Shown here piece after piece: positions 4,246 through 5,707 of a stretch of 5,707 bases of DNA. Made by a program: the position numbers and the translations under genes. The stretch is from contig JAISGZ010000090.1 in the NCBI GenBank assembly GCA_031262845.1, positions 1-5,707 on the forward strand, read 5' to 3'. How positions within the stretch are numbered: the first letter of the stretch is position 1; the number at the start of each line of letters is the position of its first letter. The notes beneath the pieces were generated by a model that was not told the DNA's origin, ran no database searches, and worked only from the letters and a program-made list of their open reading frames with translations. Origin of the DNA: Propionibacteriaceae bacterium. GTDB taxonomy: Bacteria; Actinomycetota; Actinomycetes; Propionibacteriales; Propionibacteriaceae.

Positions 4246-5707
4246 GTGACCGTCACCGCGACCGAAGTTGAAGTCCGGGCCGGCTCGCAGCTCCTGCTGC
4301 AGCCGACCAGTTTCGTGGTCAACCCCGGTGACAAGATTGGTTTGGTCGGCCGCAATGGGGCCGGTAAAACCACGTTGATGCGGATCGTGGCCGGACAGGG
4401 TCTGCCCGCCGCCGGTACGGTCCGCAGCGGTGGTTCGGTCGGCTACTTGCCGCAGGACCCTCGGACCGGCGACCCGACCCAGACCACCAAGCAACGCATT
4501 CTGTCGGCTCGGGGCCTCGACCAAATCATGACCCGGATGGAGCGCTACTCGACCGACATGGCGGCCACCACGGACGCCCAGCGTGATACCGCCATGGCCC
4601 GCTACGCCCGGGCCGAGACCGAACTCATGGCCGCCGGTGGCTACGCCGTTGAAGCCGAAGCCACCCGCATCGCGGTCAATCTCGGGCTACCCGAACGAGT
4701 CATGAGCCAGACCCTGTCGACTCTGTCGGGCGGCCAACGCCGCCGGGTTGAGCTGGCCCGGATTTTGTTCGCCGGCGCCGACACCCTGTTGCTCGATGAG
4801 CCGACCAACCACCTCGACGCCGATTCGATCGTCTGGCTACGCCAATTCCTCCTCAGCTTCACCGGCGGTCTGGTCGTCATCTCGCACGATGTCGACCTGC
4901 TCGGACCGGTCGTGACCAAGGTTTTTCATCTCGACGCCAACCGTCAGACGCTTGATCAATACGCCATGAGCTGGTCGAAATATCTCCTGCAACGGGAAAC
5001 CGATGAGAAACGACGCCACCGAGAGCGGGCCGGAGCCGAGCGTAAAGCCGCCCAGTTGCTGGCCCAGGCGGACAAGATGCGAGCCAAAGCCACCAAGGCG
5101 GTGGCGGCCCAGAATATGGCTCGGCGTGCCAACCAGCTACTGGCCGGAGTCGAGGCGGTCCGAGTCCAGGACAAGGTCGCCCGGATCGACTTCCCCCAGC
5201 CGGCGCCGGTCGGCAAGGTGCCACTGTCGGCCACCGGCCTGTCGAAGTGGTACGGCTCGTTGGAGGTCTTCACCGATGTCGATCTGGTCATCGACCGGGG
5301 CGCCAAAGTCGTCATCCTCGGCCTCAACGGGGCTGGTAAAACCACGCTGCTGCGGTTACTGGCCCGCGTCGAAGAGCCCGACACCGGTGAAATTCATGAC
5401 GGTCACAACCTCAAACTCGGCTACTACGCCCAGGAGCACGAAACTCTCGACACCGAGGCCACAGTGCTGGCCAACATGATGACGGCCAGTGCCAGTCTCA
5501 ACGAAACCCAGGCCCGGTCGATTCTCGGCTCCTTCTTGTTTACCGGCGACGCCGTCGACAAACCGGCCAGAGTCTTGTCCGGCGGCGAGAAAACCCGGCT
5601 GGCGCTGGCTAAATTGGTCGTTTCTCAGGCCAACCTGTTGCTGCTTGACGAACCGACCAACAACCTCGACCCGGCTTCGCGCGACGAGGTTTTGGCGGCC
5701 ATCAAGT
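4246..5707 (+). CDS. ABC-F family ATPase (ribosome-associated type), C-terminus cut by window edge
   Basis: 487 codons are visible; family members are about 530-550 residues, so roughly 50 are missing. There are two ABC domains and no membrane segments, as in ABC-F proteins, which bind the ribosomal E site and relieve stalling or antibiotic inhibition. Domain 1: Walker A GRNGAGKTT (35-43), signature LSGGQ (160-164), Walker B LLLDEPTNHLD (181-191) with Glu185, switch His214. An arm-like helical insert follows YLPQDPRTGD (residues about 80-140). The inter-domain linker (about 239-324) is highly charged and Ala/Arg/Lys-rich, fitting the helical P-site tRNA interaction motif. Domain 2: Walker A GLNGAGKTT (359-367), signature LSGGE (444-448), Walker B LLLLDEPTNNLD (464-475) with Glu469; its switch His lies beyond the edge. 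GTG 4246 gives TVTATEVEVRAG, matching the N-terminus I recall for M. tuberculosis Rv1473-like proteins, annotated from memory as macrolide ABC proteins. Whether it is a resistance or a housekeeping factor cannot be told. No SD; probably leaderless. Confidence 0.93.
   Translation, partial: MTVTATEVEVRAGSQLLLQPTSFVVNPGDKIGLVGRNGAGKTTLMRIVAGQGLPAAGTVRSGGSVGYLPQDPRTGDPTQTTKQRILSARGLDQIMTRMERYSTDMAATTDAQRDTAMARYARAETELMAAGGYAVEAEATRIAVNLGLPERVMSQTLSTLSGGQRRRVELARILFAGADTLLLDEPTNHLDADSIVWLRQFLLSFTGGLVVISHDVDLLGPVVTKVFHLDANRQTLDQYAMSWSKYLLQRETDEKRRHRERAGAERKAAQLLAQADKMRAKATKAVAAQNMARRANQLLAGVEAVRVQDKVARIDFPQPAPVGKVPLSATGLSKWYGSLEVFTDVDLVIDRGAKVVILGLNGAGKTTLLRLLARVEEPDTGEIHDGHNLKLGYYAQEHETLDTEATVLANMMTASASLNETQARSILGSFLFTGDAVDKPARVLSGGEKTRLALAKLVVSQANLLLLDEPTNNLDPASRDEVLAAIK

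Noticed and set aside
4206..4373. N-terminal extension of the lipoprotein frame back to an ATG at 4373
   Set aside because: The added residues are antisense to the ABC-F N-terminus and Walker A, and would place the signal peptide deep inside the protein.
4877..5384. Overlapping minus-strand frames of 115 and 142 codons, and a plus-strand frame of 158 codons at 5003-5479
   Set aside because: All lie inside the ABC-F gene, whose frame carries both ATPase domains with intact motifs. The alternative products are Arg/Ser/Pro-rich shadows.

Overview
The window looks like an ordinary chromosomal stretch from a high-GC Gram-positive bacterium (Actinobacteria). GC is moderate to high, roughly 60% by eye. 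The grounds are an enoyl-ACP reductase of the InhA type, an actinobacterial-style M23 peptidase ending in a 'CLHWG' motif, an ABC-F protein with the 'TATEVEVRAG' N-terminus I recall from actinobacteria, frequent GTG starts, and several starts without a Shine-Dalgarno but with a TANNNT hexamer just upstream (leaderless style). I cannot name the genus. Propionibacteriales-like is a guess from the mixture of genes.

Left half (1-2555), all minus strand, in transcription order: fabI/inhA-like enoyl-ACP reductase; a 105-bp gap; an orphan ABC ATPase; an NfeD-like three-helix membrane protein 9 bp downstream; and, 33 bp further, a secreted M23 (LytM-type) peptidase whose C-terminus runs off the left edge. 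The ATPase and NfeD-like genes look translationally linked, because the SD of the second overlaps the stop of the first. The peptidase may belong to the same transcript.

Right half: fabI is divergent from a plus-strand rlmA (23S rRNA guanine-N1 methyltransferase) across 130 bp. rlmA converges on a minus-strand lipoprotein gene of unknown function across about 180 bp with no clear terminator. The lipoprotein gene is divergent from an ABC-F ATPase gene that is cut by the right edge after 487 codons. The two start codons are only 40 bp apart (82 bp with the alternative lipoprotein start), and the candidate -10 elements point to two overlapping, leaderless or near-leaderless promoters.

Functionally this is a mix of housekeeping roles: fatty-acid elongation (FabI), rRNA modification (RlmA), translation-associated ABC-F, and envelope proteins (M23 peptidase, NfeD-like protein, lipoprotein). 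I see no phage, transposon, CRISPR, toxin-antitoxin or tRNA/rRNA gene. I found no convincing new multi-gene system. The points most worth a second look are the back-to-back promoters at 4205-4246, an inverted pair of DnaA-box-like sequences at 560-597, the reduced NfeD-like protein with an unusual ABC ATPase, and the unassigned lipoprotein.
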